From Geodermatophilus dictyosporus (GTDB lineage: Bacteria; Actinomycetota; Actinomycetes; Mycobacteriales; Geodermatophilaceae), in assembly GCF_900115505.1 (NCBI RefSeq), contig NZ_FOWQ01000004.1, forward strand, positions 242,250-306,249: a stretch of DNA of 64,000 nucleotides, written 5' to 3'. A program made the position numbers and the translations under genes. This document shows positions 11,101-22,096 of this stretch, piece by piece. Within the stretch, counting starts at the first letter, position 1, and the number at the start of each line of letters is the position of its first letter. Below the pieces are notes generated by a model. That model was not told the DNA's origin, ran no database searches, and saw nothing but the letters and a program-made list of their open reading frames with translations.

Positions 11101-11318
11101 CGGGGGAAGACGTCCTTGAACGCGCGCGCCTCGATGTGGTGGGTGCCCGGGCGGCCGTTGGCGGTGGGCGGGCCCTCGTAGAACACCCACTGCGGCCGGC
11201 CCTCGGTCGCGGCCAGGGACCGCTCGAAGACGCCGCGCTCCTCCCAGCGCCGCAGGACGTCCTGCTCGAGCGCGGGCAGGTCGACCTGGGGCGGCAGCGC
11301 ACGGAACGGAGAGCTCAC
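8163..11318 (-). CDS. ileS: Isoleucyl-tRNA synthetase
   Basis: 1051 aa class Ia synthetase that charges tRNA-Ile in the cytoplasm. The HIGH signature appears as GTHH (residues 58-61) and the KMSKS loop as KMSKH (about 602). The CP1 editing domain lies between them (WTTTPWTLPSNTAVAVNP near residue 230). The anticodon-binding region follows, with no zinc-finger C-terminus. Length and motif variants fit the eukaryote-like IleS type common in actinobacteria. GTG start. Only 98 bases separate it from the divergent antiporter gene, and I see no T-box leader there. Confidence 0.96.
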   Translation of the reverse strand: MSSPFRALPPQVDLPALEQDVLRRWEERGVFERSLAATEGRPQWVFYEGPPTANGRPGTHHIEARAFKDVFPRFKTMQGWHVPRRAGWDCHGLPVEIAVEQELGFAGKPDIERYGIAEFNARCRESVMRHVGAFSDLTRRMGYWVDMSTAYWTMDPHYIESVWWSLKQVFDKGLLVEDHRVAPYCPRCGTGLSDHEVAQGYESITDPSVYVRLPVTDGEWAGRADLLVWTTTPWTLPSNTAVAVNPDVTYLVARRDGDTLVVAEPLLGAVFGDTDDVEVLARTRGRDWERTHYRRPFELVDFPEGEDSHFVVLADYVTTDDGTGLVHQSPAFGADDLAVCRSYGLPVVNPIDASGHFLPGVPLVGGHFFKVADAALVEDLHARGVLWREQRYEHSYPHCWRCHTPLMYYAQPSWYVRTSAVKDRLLAENEKTRWHPETIQWGRYGDWLNNNVDWALSRDRYWGTPLPIWRNDADPDRMVVVGSLAELSELTGRDLAGLDPHRPFIDEVTFTRPGEEGTYRRVPQVIDAWYDSGSMPFAQWGAPHRNQAEFEASYPAQFIAEAIDQTRGWFYSLMAVGTLVFGRSSYEDVLCLGHILAEDGRKMSKHLGNILEPIPLMDRHGADAVRWFMLAGGSPWSARRVGHETLSEVVRKVLLTYWNTASFLTLYAETNGWDPATSPAPPRADRPLLDRWALAQLAAVTEGVTDALEAFDTQGAGRLLAQFVDDLSNWYVRRSRRRFWDGDPAALGTLHEVLDGLTRLLAPFTPFLTDHVWTTGVAPGLPEGAPDSVHLASWPAVDADARDPQLVAQVDLVRRLVELGRSARTSARVRTRQPLGRAVVAAPGFAALPRDLVTEVADELNVAELAELSAVGGDLVDVSVKVDFRAVGRRLGGQVQAVAKAVAAADAPALVTAYRAGTASVEVDGATVPLEDGDLVVTETPREGWTVASGGGLTVALDLTLTPELERAGLFREAVRLVQEARKSSGLEVSDRIALSWTAEEPMRTALAEHADALGREVLATTVREDAVDDAAEDGAVFEGPGGLRFTITRA

Positions 11319-11416
11319 ACCGTCATTGTCCCCGAGCCGTCGAGCGCGTTCGGGCGGCGGGGCGAGGGCCGCGGTGCGCGCGTACGACAGACTGCCGCCG
11401 TGATCGGCGGCGGGCG

Positions 11417-12928
11417 GTGAACACCACGGTCACCGTCGCCCTCGCCGTCGGGGCGCTCGTCGTGCTGGTGGCCGCGATCGCGCTGCGGCTGGCCGACCGG
11501 CTCGGGCTGCCCAGCCTGCTGCTCTACCTCGCGCTCGGCGTCGCGCTGGGGGAGAGCGGCGCCGGCATCCAGTTCGAGGACTACCAGCTCACCCACACGC
11601 TGGGGTACGCCGCGCTCGTCGTCATCCTCGCCGAGGGCGGTCTCACGACGCGGTGGGGCGACGTCCGCCGGGCCATCGGACCCGGGCTCACGCTGTCCAC
11701 GGTCGGCGTCGCCGTCAGCGTGGGTGTGACCGCGGCCGTCGGCGTCTGGCTCCTGGACCTCGACTGGGGCTTCGCCCTCCTGCTGGCCGCGGTCATCAGC
11801 TCCACCGACGCCGCCGCCGTCTTCGCGACCCTGCGGCGGCTGCCCCTCCCGCGGCGGCTGGCCGCCTCGCTGGAGGCCGAGAGCGGTCTCAACGACGCCC
11901 CGGTCATCCTGCTCGTGACCGTGCTGGCCGAGTCGCTCACCGGGGCGGCGACCCAGCCGTGGTGGCTGGTCGGCCTGGTGGTGGCCGCCGAGCTCGCCGG
12001 AGGTGCCGTCATCGGCGTCGGGATCGGCTTCGGGGGCGCCGCGCTGCTGCGCCGGGTGGCGCTCCCCGTCGCCGGCTTCTACCCGCTGGCGACACTGGCG
12101 CTCTGCGTGCTCGCGTACTCGTCGGCGACGCTGGCGCACACCTCCGGCTTCGTCGCGGTCTACCTCTGCGGGCTGGTGCTGGGCAACGCCCCGCTGCCGC
12201 ACCGGGCCGCGAGCATCGGGTTCGCCGAGGGCATGGCCTCGCTGTCCCAGATCGGCCTGTTCGTGCTGCTGGGGCTGCTCGTCTCGCCGAGCCGGCTGCC
12301 CGAGGCGATCGGCCCGGCGCTGCTGGTCGGCGGGGCGCTGCTGCTGCTCGCCCGGCCCCTGTCGGTCGTGGCCAGCCTGGTGTGGTTCCGCTTCCCGTGG
12401 GCGCAGCAGGCCTTCATCTCCTGGGCCGGCCTGCGCGGGGCGGTGCCGATCGTCGCGGCCATCATCCCGCTGACCGAGGAGGTCCCCGGGGCGACGAGGG
12501 TCTTCGACACGGTCTTCGTGCTGGTCGTCGTCTTCACCCTCGTGCAGGGGTGGTCGCTGCCGTTCGTGGCGCGGCGGCTGCGGATCGCCACCCCGGTCAC
12601 CCCTCGCGACGTGCAGGTCGAGGCGGCGCCGCTGGAGGAGCTCGACGCCGAGCTGATGCAGATGCGGGTGCCCGAGGGCTCCCGGCTGCACGGCGTCTAC
12701 CTGCCGGAGCTGCGGCTGCCCGAGGACGCCGCGGTCGTGCTGATCGTCCGCGACGGCCGCTCGTTCGTCCCCGACCGCACGACCCGGCTGATGCGCGGCG
12801 ACCAGGCGCTGCTGGTGTCGGCCCGCCGCTCCCGTTCGGAGGCCGAGCGGCGGCTGCGCGCGGTCAGCCGTGCCGGACGGCTGGCCTCCTGGCGCGGCGA
12901 GCAGGGCGCGGCGACCGAGGCCGACTAG
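11417..12928 (+). CDS. CPA1-type Na+(K+)/H+ antiporter with RCK_C/TrkA-C domain
   Basis: 503 aa. About 12 membrane helices (residues 1-390) form an NhaP-like exchanger. The ion-binding region shows SSTDAAAVFATLR and ESGLNDAPVILL. A cytoplasmic TrkA-C-like domain (from residue ~410: PEGSRLHGVYLPELRLPEDAAVVLIVRDG) suggests ligand gating, as in NhaP2/CvrA potassium/proton antiporters. The likely role is cytoplasmic pH and K+/Na+ homeostasis. GTG start. Divergent from ileS and convergent with mqo. Confidence 0.88.
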   Translation: MNTTVTVALAVGALVVLVAAIALRLADRLGLPSLLLYLALGVALGESGAGIQFEDYQLTHTLGYAALVVILAEGGLTTRWGDVRRAIGPGLTLSTVGVAVSVGVTAAVGVWLLDLDWGFALLLAAVISSTDAAAVFATLRRLPLPRRLAASLEAESGLNDAPVILLVTVLAESLTGAATQPWWLVGLVVAAELAGGAVIGVGIGFGGAALLRRVALPVAGFYPLATLALCVLAYSSATLAHTSGFVAVYLCGLVLGNAPLPHRAASIGFAEGMASLSQIGLFVLLGLLVSPSRLPEAIGPALLVGGALLLLARPLSVVASLVWFRFPWAQQAFISWAGLRGAVPIVAAIIPLTEEVPGATRVFDTVFVLVVVFTLVQGWSLPFVARRLRIATPVTPRDVQVEAAPLEELDAELMQMRVPEGSRLHGVYLPELRLPEDAAVVLIVRDGRSFVPDRTTRLMRGDQALLVSARRSRSEAERRLRAVSRAGRLASWRGEQGAATEAD

Positions 12929-12949
12929 GGACGAGGACCCCGCGCTGCC

Positions 12950-13000
12950 GGCCCTCCTGCCGGGGCCCGCCCCGAGCGTGCGAGTGGGGCAGGAAGGCCC
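12950..13000. repeat. Dispersed convergent-end palindromic element, copy 2
   Basis: Arms 12950-12961 and 12988-12999 pair over 12 bp with one wobble. The core matches the GGGCCCGCCCCGAGCG.GCGAG.GGGG consensus. It fills the gap between the antiporter and mqo stops and probably works as a bidirectional terminator. Confidence 0.65.
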
Positions 13001-13004
13001 CTCC

Positions 13005-14498
13005 TCAGCCGTTGAGCTCCAGCGTGCGGGTGGTCTCCTCGCGGACGGCGGCCAGCAGGGCCGGGTCGGCGGAGAGGTCGCGGCCGTAGGAGGGGATGGC
13101 CTCCTCGAGTGCCGGTCGGCGGGCGGCGACCCGGTCGGGGAAGCACCGCTCGACCAGGGTGAGCATGGCCGAGACGGCGGTCGAGGCACCCGGCGAGGCG
13201 CCGAGCAGCCCGGCGATGGAGCCGTCGGAGCCGACGATCAGCTCGGTGCCGAACTGCAGCACGCCCTTGCCCGTCCTGGGGTCGGCCTTGATGACCTGCA
13301 CCCGCTGGCCCGCGGTGATCATCTCCCAGTCGCCCTGCTCGGCCAGCGGCACGAACCCCTGCAGCGTGCGGTGCTTGGCGCTGCGGGAGGCCAGCACCTC
13401 GGTGACGAGGTACTTGGTCAGCTCCAGCTCCGTGCGGGCGACGCCGAGCATGGAGCCGAGGTTGTTCGGCTTGACCGACAGCGGCAGGTCGAGGACCGAC
13501 CCCGCCTTGAGGAACCTCGGCGACCAGCCCGCATAGGGGCCGAACAGCAGCGAGTACTCGCCGTCGACCAGGCGCAGGTCCAGGTGCGGCACCGACATCG
13601 GCGGCGCTCCGACGGCGGCCTGGCCGTAGACCTTGGCCTGGTGCTTGGTGACCAGCTCGGGGGAGCGGGTGCGCAGGAACTTGCCGCTGACCGGGAAGCC
13701 GCCGAAGCCGCGGATCTCGGGGATCGCGGCCTTCTGCAGCAGCGGCAGCGCGCCACCGCCGGCGCCGACGAAGACGAACCGGGTGCGCAGCGTGCGCTCC
13801 TCGCCGGTGCGCCGGTCGGTCACGGTGACCTTCCAGCGGCCGTCGGGCAGCCGGTCGAGGTCGGTGACCCGCTGAGAGGTGTGCACCTGCACGCCGCGGG
13901 CCTCACCCTGGGCGAGCAGCAGCCGGGTGAGCGCGCCGAAGTTGACGTCGGTGCCGGCCACCGACCGGGTCGCGGCGACGACCTGCTGCGGGTCGCGGCC
14001 GTCCATGACCAGCGGCACCCAGGAGGCCAGCTCGGCCGGGTCGTCGGTGTACTCGAGGCCGGCGAACAGCGGCTCGGCCGACAGGGCGGCGTGCCGGTTG
14101 CGCATGTAGGTGCGGCCCTGCTCGCCGGTGACGAAGCTGACGTGCGGGACCGGCGTGATGAAGTCCTTGGGCGAGCCGGTCAGCCCGGTGCGCACCAGGT
14201 GCGACCAGAACTGGCGCGAGACCTGGAACTGCTCGTTGATCGCTCGCGCCTTGGTGGTGTCCACCCGGCCGTCGGCGCCCGCCGGCGTGTAGTTGAGCTC
14301 GCACAGCGCGGCGTGGCCGGTGCCGGCGTTGTTCCACGCGTCCGAGCTCTCGCCGGCCACGTCGGCCGCGGACTCGAACACGGTGACGCTCCACTCGGGG
14401 GCGAGGACACCGAGCAGCGACGCCAGCGTCGCGCTCATGACGCCACCGCCGACGAGGACGACGTCGGGGTCGGTGGCTACAGCGAGGTCGGTGGACAC
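13005..14498 (-). CDS. mqo: Malate:quinone oxidoreductase
   Basis: 497 aa FAD-dependent peripheral membrane enzyme that oxidises malate to oxaloacetate and passes electrons to the quinone pool, bypassing NAD-malate dehydrogenase. The N-terminal FAD motif is VVLVGGGVMSATLASLL (about residues 10-26). Family landmarks WNNAGTGHAALCELNYTP and GKGVLQFGTELIVGSDGSIA are present, and the length matches the family (~490-500). I chose GTG 14498, which has AGGAAGG 6 bases upstream; the frame stays open for 37 more codons into control DNA. Confidence 0.95.
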   Translation of the reverse strand: MSTDLAVATDPDVVLVGGGVMSATLASLLGVLAPEWSVTVFESAADVAGESSDAWNNAGTGHAALCELNYTPAGADGRVDTTKARAINEQFQVSRQFWSHLVRTGLTGSPKDFITPVPHVSFVTGEQGRTYMRNRHAALSAEPLFAGLEYTDDPAELASWVPLVMDGRDPQQVVAATRSVAGTDVNFGALTRLLLAQGEARGVQVHTSQRVTDLDRLPDGRWKVTVTDRRTGEERTLRTRFVFVGAGGGALPLLQKAAIPEIRGFGGFPVSGKFLRTRSPELVTKHQAKVYGQAAVGAPPMSVPHLDLRLVDGEYSLLFGPYAGWSPRFLKAGSVLDLPLSVKPNNLGSMLGVARTELELTKYLVTEVLASRSAKHRTLQGFVPLAEQGDWEMITAGQRVQVIKADPRTGKGVLQFGTELIVGSDGSIAGLLGASPGASTAVSAMLTLVERCFPDRVAARRPALEEAIPSYGRDLSADPALLAAVREETTRTLELNG

Positions 14499-14573
14499 GA
14501 CTGCCTTCCTGACGTGGACGTGTGCCGTCTCCGACCATCGGCGGGAAACGACCCGGACACGCCTCGGTTCGGG

Positions 14574-14609
14574 TGTGAGATGCGTCCACACCCCTGTGAG
14601 ATGTCTCAC
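14574..14609. promoter_or_regulatory. Paired TGTGAGATG repeats and GTGAGA/TCTCAC inverted repeat
   Basis: TGTGAGATG occurs at 14574-14582 and 14595-14603 (21-base spacing). The second copy is part of a GTGAGA-N2-TCTCAC inverted repeat (14596-14609). The site lies in the mqo/lspA divergent gap, upstream of both. It resembles a transcription-factor operator. The hexamers recall the arrays near the 33-kb two-component system but the spacing differs. Confidence 0.5.
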
Positions 14610-14668
14610 CTCCGGCTCGAGTGGCAGCGGCAGCCAGTGTCCGCACCGGCCCTCGGCCCCGCCGCGGC

Positions 14669-14674
14669 TATCGT
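14669..14674 (+). promoter_or_regulatory. -10 hexamer for lspA
   Basis: TATCGT fits the actinobacterial TANNNT -10. It would start transcription near 14681, about 40 bases before the chosen lspA start. The GTG at 14621 lies upstream of it and would not be in the message. Confidence 0.5.
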
Positions 14675-14719
14675 CGGACGACCCCGCAGTGCCCCCACCC
14701 GCGAGCAGGAGACCCGGCC

Positions 14720-15316
14720 CTGAGCGACGAGCCCGCGCAGCCGCCCGCCGTCCCCGAGGGGACGACGGCGCCGGTCCGCCGTCCCCGCACGCGGCTGCTG
14801 CTCACGCTCGCCGCGGTGGTCCTGCTGGCCGACCTGGCCACCAAGCTGCTCGTCGTGGCCACCATCGAGCCCGGTGCGGACGTCCGCGTGCTCGGCGGGC
14901 TGGTCTACCTGACCCAGGCCCGCAACACCGGCGCCGCCTTCTCCTTCGCCGAGGGCTTCACGGTGGTGTTCACCCTCGTCGCCGTCGTGGTCGCCGTGGT
15001 GATCGTCCGGACGGCGCGGCGGCTGGCCTCGCTCGGCTGGGCGGTGGCCCTGGGCCTCGTGCTCGGCGGCGCGGTGGGCAACCTCGTCGACCGCGTCTTC
15101 CGCGACCCCGGCTTCCTCCGCGGCGGCGTCGTCGACTTCGTCTCGGTCTTCGCGCCCGACGGCGAGGTCTACCCGATCTTCAACCTGGCCGACTCGGCCA
15201 TCGTCTGCGGCGGCGTGCTCGGCGCCGTGCTGGCCCTGCGCGGCATCGAGTTCGACGGCACTCGCGGCGGCGACCGCGGCACCGACCGCGGGGACGACGC
15301 GGTCGCCCGCGACTGA
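14720..15316 (+). CDS. lspA: Lipoprotein signal peptidase
   Basis: 198 aa membrane aspartyl peptidase that removes the signal peptide from diacylated prolipoproteins, acting after Lgt (encoded at 54578). Four hydrophobic segments follow a ~30-residue cytosolic start. The signature blocks are ARNTGAAFSF, GGAVGNLVDR (catalytic Asp) and FNLADSAI (catalytic Asp). The start is unusual: the only well-placed ribosome-binding site (AGGAGA, 14707-14712) points to a CTG codon at 14720. The alternative GTG 14621 gives an implausible N-terminus and lies upstream of the -10 box. It precedes rluD, the standard order. Confidence 0.88.
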   Translation: MSDEPAQPPAVPEGTTAPVRRPRTRLLLTLAAVVLLADLATKLLVVATIEPGADVRVLGGLVYLTQARNTGAAFSFAEGFTVVFTLVAVVVAVVIVRTARRLASLGWAVALGLVLGGAVGNLVDRVFRDPGFLRGGVVDFVSVFAPDGEVYPIFNLADSAIVCGGVLGAVLALRGIEFDGTRGGDRGTDRGDDAVARD

Positions 15317-15334
15317 CCGCCGCGACCTGGGACG

Positions 15335-16279
15335 ATGACGGACGTGACCCCCTCCGGCCTGCACCGCGCGCTGCCGGTCCCCGACGGGCTCGAGGGCCAG
15401 CGGGTCGACCAGGCCCTGGCGCGGCTGTTCGGCCTGTCGCGCGCGGTCGCCGCCGAGCTCGCCGACGCCGAGAAGGTGTGGGTGGACGGCCGCGCGCGCG
15501 GCAAGGGCGACCGGCTCACCGGCGGCAGCTGGCTGGAGGTGGAGCTGCCCCCGCCGCCGGGCGAGCCCCCGGCGCCCGAGCCGGTGCCCGGGCTGACCGT
15601 CGTCCACGACGACGACGACGTCGTGGTCGTCGACAAGCCGGTCGGCGTGGCCGCGCACCCGAGCCCCGGCTGGGAGGGGCCCACGGTCGTGGGCGGGCTG
15701 GCCGCGGCCGGCTACCGCGTCTCCACCTCCGGCGCCCCGGAGCGGCAGGGCGTGGTGCACCGCCTGGACGCCGCCACCACCGGGCTGATGGTCGTGGCCA
15801 AGAGCGAGCGCGCCTACACCGTGCTCAAGGCCGCGTTCAAGGAGCGGACGGTCGACAAGGGCTACCACGCGCTCGTGCAGGGCCACCCCGACCCCTCGCG
15901 CGGCACCATCGACGCCCCGATCGACCGCCACCCGCGGCACGACTGGCGCTTCGCCGTCGTCAGCGGCGGGCGGCCGTCGGTGACGCACTACGAGGTCGTC
16001 GAGGCCTTCCCCGCGGCCAGCCTGGTCGACATCCACCTCGAGACCGGGCGCACCCACCAGATCCGCGTGCACTTCTCCGCGATGCGCCACCCCTGCGTCG
16101 GCGACGCCACCTACGGCGCCGACCCCACCCTCGCCGCCCGGCTGGGCGTCTCGCGGCAGTGGCTGCACGCGGTGCGGCTGGGCTTCGCCCACCCCGCCGA
16201 CGGGCACTGGGTGGAGTTCACCAGCGCCTACCCGCCCGACCTCGCCGGCGCGCTGGCCGTGTTGCGCGCCGAGTCCTGA
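15335..16279 (+). CDS. rluD: Ribosomal large subunit pseudouridine synthase RluD family
   Basis: 314 aa. The N-terminal S4 RNA-binding domain (residues ~20-80) precedes a catalytic domain with [10 protein letters not shown] (catalytic Asp in the HRLD motif, about residue 145) and the family block [22 protein letters not shown]. It isomerises uridines in 23S rRNA (the E. coli enzyme acts in helix 69). ATG start 18 bases after the lspA stop; a GTG three codons in is an alternative. lspA-rluD adjacency is widely conserved. Confidence 0.93.
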   Translation: MTDVTPSGLHRALPVPDGLEGQRVDQALARLFGLSRAVAAELADAEKVWVDGRARGKGDRLTGGSWLEVELPPPPGEPPAPEPVPGLTVVHDDDDVVVVDKPVGVAAHPSPGWEGPTVVGGLAAAGYRVSTSGAPERQGVVHRLDAATTGLMVVAKSERAYTVLKAAFKERTVDKGYHALVQGHPDPSRGTIDAPIDRHPRHDWRFAVVSGGRPSVTHYEVVEAFPAASLVDIHLETGRTHQIRVHFSAMRHPCVGDATYGADPTLAARLGVSRQWLHAVRLGFAHPADGHWVEFTSAYPPDLAGALAVLRAES

Positions 16280-16309
16280 GGCGGTGTCCCTCACCCGGTG
16301 AGCACCGCC
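16280..16309 (+). terminator. Hairpin between rluD and the CPBP gene
   Basis: CTCACC and GGTGAG (16290-16302) form an inner stem, extended by GGCGGTG and CACCGCC with a 3-base bulge. It starts right at the rluD stop and ends 2 bases before the next GTG. It could terminate rluD transcripts or occlude the next gene's ribosome-binding region. Confidence 0.5.
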
Positions 16310-16311
16310 CC

Positions 16312-17109
16312 GTGACCGCGCTGCCCGACGAGCTCGCCGCCTTCGGGCCGGCGGCGCTGTCGGCCGTCGTCGTGGCCGGCTACCTCGTGGCCGGCGAGCC
16401 GCTGGTCGGGCACGTGCTGCACCGCCGGTTCGAGGGGCGGCTGCGCACCGACGCCTCCGCCCGGCGGTCGTTCTACCGGCGGCTGCTGGTGCTCGAGTGG
16501 GGGCTGGCGGTGCTCGCCGTCGTCCTGTGGCTGTCCGCCCCGGGTGTGGACGCCGCCGCGGTCGGGCTGGTCTGGCCCACCGGCTGGCCCGGGCCGGTGA
16601 CCGGGACGGCGACGGTGCTGGTGCTCGTGCTGTCGTTCGTCTCGGTGCGCGCGCTGCGCGGCGGGGCGCTGGTGCGGGCGCAGCGGCCGGGCGAGGGCCG
16701 GCACGCCGAGCCGGAGGGGCACGCGACCCTGGCGCTGCTGCCGCGGACGCCGGCGGAGCGGCGGCTGTTCGGCGTGGTCGGGGTGACCGCCGGCGTGTGC
16801 GAGGAGTGGCTCTACCGCGGCTTCTTCCTCGCCGTCGTGGCCGCGGTGGGCCCGGACCTCCCGGTGCCGGTGCTCGTGCTGGTCGCGGCGGTGGCCTTCG
16901 GCCTGGCGCACGCCTACCAGGGGCTGCCCGGCGTCGTGCTCACCGGCGTCCTCGGCGGGGTGTTCGCCGCGCTCTACCTCGACACCGGCTCGCTGCTGCT
17001 GCCGGTGCTGCTGCACGCCGCGGTGGACCTGCGCTTCCTGCTGGTGCCGGCCTCGGCGCTGCCCGGCGGGCTGCCCGCGCCCCGGGCGGCCGGGGGAGCG
17101 GCCGCGTGA
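16312..17109 (+). CDS. CPBP family intramembrane metalloprotease
   Basis: 265 aa membrane protein with roughly 6-8 hydrophobic segments. The CPBP/Abi motifs are in order: EEWLYRG (about residue 163), a FGLAHAYQG His motif, and HAAVDL near the end. The family includes Rce1-like proteases and bacterial proteins of mostly unknown substrate. GTG start at 16312. The end overlaps the next GTG, so it is coupled with the GNAT gene. Confidence 0.85.
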   Translation: MTALPDELAAFGPAALSAVVVAGYLVAGEPLVGHVLHRRFEGRLRTDASARRSFYRRLLVLEWGLAVLAVVLWLSAPGVDAAAVGLVWPTGWPGPVTGTATVLVLVLSFVSVRALRGGALVRAQRPGEGRHAEPEGHATLALLPRTPAERRLFGVVGVTAGVCEEWLYRGFFLAVVAAVGPDLPVPVLVLVAAVAFGLAHAYQGLPGVVLTGVLGGVFAALYLDTGSLLLPVLLHAAVDLRFLLVPASALPGGLPAPRAAGGAAA

Positions 17110-17540
17110 CCGGCCGGCCCACCGCCCGCGTGGCCGGCCCCGCCGACTGGCCCGAGGTGGTGGCGCTGCGCACCCGGGTCTTCGTCGAGGAGCAGGGCGT
17201 GCCCCCCGAGGTCGAGCAGGACGGCGCCGACGCCACCGCCGTGCACGCCGTCGCCCTCGACGCCGAGGGGCGGGTGGTGGCCACCGGCCGGTTGCTCGAG
17301 CGCGGCGGGCGGGCGGTGGTCGGCCGGATGGCGGTCGACGCGGCCGCCCGCGGCGGTGGCCACGGCGCCGCGGTGCTCGCCGAGCTGCACCGGCAGGCCG
17401 CGGCGCGCGGCCTGTCCGAGGTGGAGCTGCACGCCCAGGTCACCGCCCGCGGCTTCTACGAGCGGGCCGGCTACACGGCCGTGGGCGGTGAGTACGAGGA
17501 GGCCGGGATCGTGCACGTGACGATGCGGCGCGCGCTGTGA
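17106..17540 (+). CDS. GNAT family N-acetyltransferase (ElaA-like)
   Basis: 144 aa single-domain GNAT. The start ADWPEVVALRTRVFVEEQGVPPEVEQD (residues ~11-37, conserved within ElaA-like proteins) and the acetyl-CoA loop region VGRMAVDAAARGGGHGAAVL are recognisable. The GFYERAGYTAVG ending is typical. Substrate unknown. GTGA overlap with the CPBP gene stop. Confidence 0.85.
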   Translation: MTGRPTARVAGPADWPEVVALRTRVFVEEQGVPPEVEQDGADATAVHAVALDAEGRVVATGRLLERGGRAVVGRMAVDAAARGGGHGAAVLAELHRQAAARGLSEVELHAQVTARGFYERAGYTAVGGEYEEAGIVHVTMRRAL

Positions 17541-17731
17541 CCGGCGACTCCCCGCCGGTCGAGACACGTCCTGTCAGACCCTCGGCGTAGACAGTCCCCA
17601 GTGCGAGGATCGGTGCACCGGCCCGGGCCGCCGTCGGTCGTCGCACCGCACCGCCCGGTCTTCCCCGCCGGTCGCCCGCCGGAGCACCCGACGGCTGGGC
17701 CAGCACGACCCGTGAGGAGCGCCGCAGCACC

Positions 17732-21307
<3,576 letters not shown>

Positions 21308-21341
21308 GCGTGTCCCCGGACGGACGGGTTCACTGGGGGCC

Positions 21342-22004
21342 GTGAGCAGTCCCTCCCCGGTCCCCGACGGCCCGGCGGTGTCCCGCGGCGGGCCTGTCCA
21401 CGGCGGCCACGTGCACGGCGGTGCGGCGCACGGCGGCCTCGCGCACGGCGGCTCGGTGGTGCCGGTGGTCGTCGCCGCGGCGGCCCCCGCCCGGTGGGCC
21501 GGGTGGCGGGACGAGCTGCGGTCGGACCTGCGCGGCGCCGCGGTGTGGGCCGGGCTGCTGGCGCTGTGCGGGCTGCCGGCGGGCCTGCTGTGGGTGTGGC
21601 TGGCGCCGCGGGCCCGCTTCGAGGTCGTCGAGGGCGGCGCGGTGCCGGTCGGGCGCCCGTCGGCGGAGCTGCTCGTGGGCGACGACGTCGTCCTGGTGCT
21701 CGTCCTGGCCGGCCTGGGGCTGCTCGCCGGCGGGGTGGCCTGGGCGGTGCGCCGTCGCCGCGGCGTGGCCTGGCTGGTCGCCACGGCGCTGGGGACCGCG
21801 CTCGCCGGGGTGCTGGCCTGGCGGCTGGGGGAGGGGCTGGCGCCGGGTCCCACCGCGGCGCAGCTGGCCGACGTCGGCGCGCGGGTGACCACCGGCCTGG
21901 AGCTGTCCTCGCTGCCCGCGCTGGCGGTCGCGCCGTTCTGCGCGCTGCTGGTCTACGTCGTCGCCGCGCTGTTCGCCGCCGGTGACGACCTCGGCCGCGG
22001 GTGA
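21342..22004 (+). CDS. Membrane protein with His-Gly repeat N-terminus (DUF2567-like)
   Basis: 220 aa. The cytosolic N-terminus carries five HGG repeats (residues ~19-37: VHGG, VHGG, AHGG, LAHGG), then four hydrophobic segments and an extracytoplasmic ARFEVVEGGAVPVGRP block. The body resembles the actinobacterial DUF2567 family, of unknown function; that assignment is from memory of the pattern. The His-rich tail could bind Ni2+/Zn2+ or be neutral low complexity. GTG start; TTCACT seven bases upstream could be a weak leaderless -10. Confidence 0.75.
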   Translation: MSSPSPVPDGPAVSRGGPVHGGHVHGGAAHGGLAHGGSVVPVVVAAAAPARWAGWRDELRSDLRGAAVWAGLLALCGLPAGLLWVWLAPRARFEVVEGGAVPVGRPSAELLVGDDVVLVLVLAGLGLLAGGVAWAVRRRRGVAWLVATALGTALAGVLAWRLGEGLAPGPTAAQLADVGARVTTGLELSSLPALAVAPFCALLVYVVAALFAAGDDLGRG

Positions 22005-22012
22005 CGTGCCGG

Positions 22013-22094
22013 AACGGCCCGCCTGCAGGGTCCCGCCGCGAGCCCGCGAGTGGTGGGGGGGCAGGGGGTCCTTCCAGAGGGCAGGGGGTCCTTC
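22013..22094. repeat. Dispersed convergent-end palindromic element, copy 3 (with duplicated arm)
   Basis: The core GGGTCCCGCCGCGAGC..GCGAGTGGTGGGG matches the family. The right arm GCAGGGGGTCCTTC is present twice (22061-22074 and 22081-22094), a 20-base direct duplication. It fills the gap between two convergent genes and abuts the stop of the minus-strand one. Confidence 0.6.
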
Positions 22095-22096
22095 GA

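Noticed and set aside
11319..11416. Possible T-box leader upstream of ileS
   Set aside because: Actinobacterial ileS genes often have T-boxes, but the 98-base gap is too short and shows no AGGGTGGNACCGCG-like T-box sequence.
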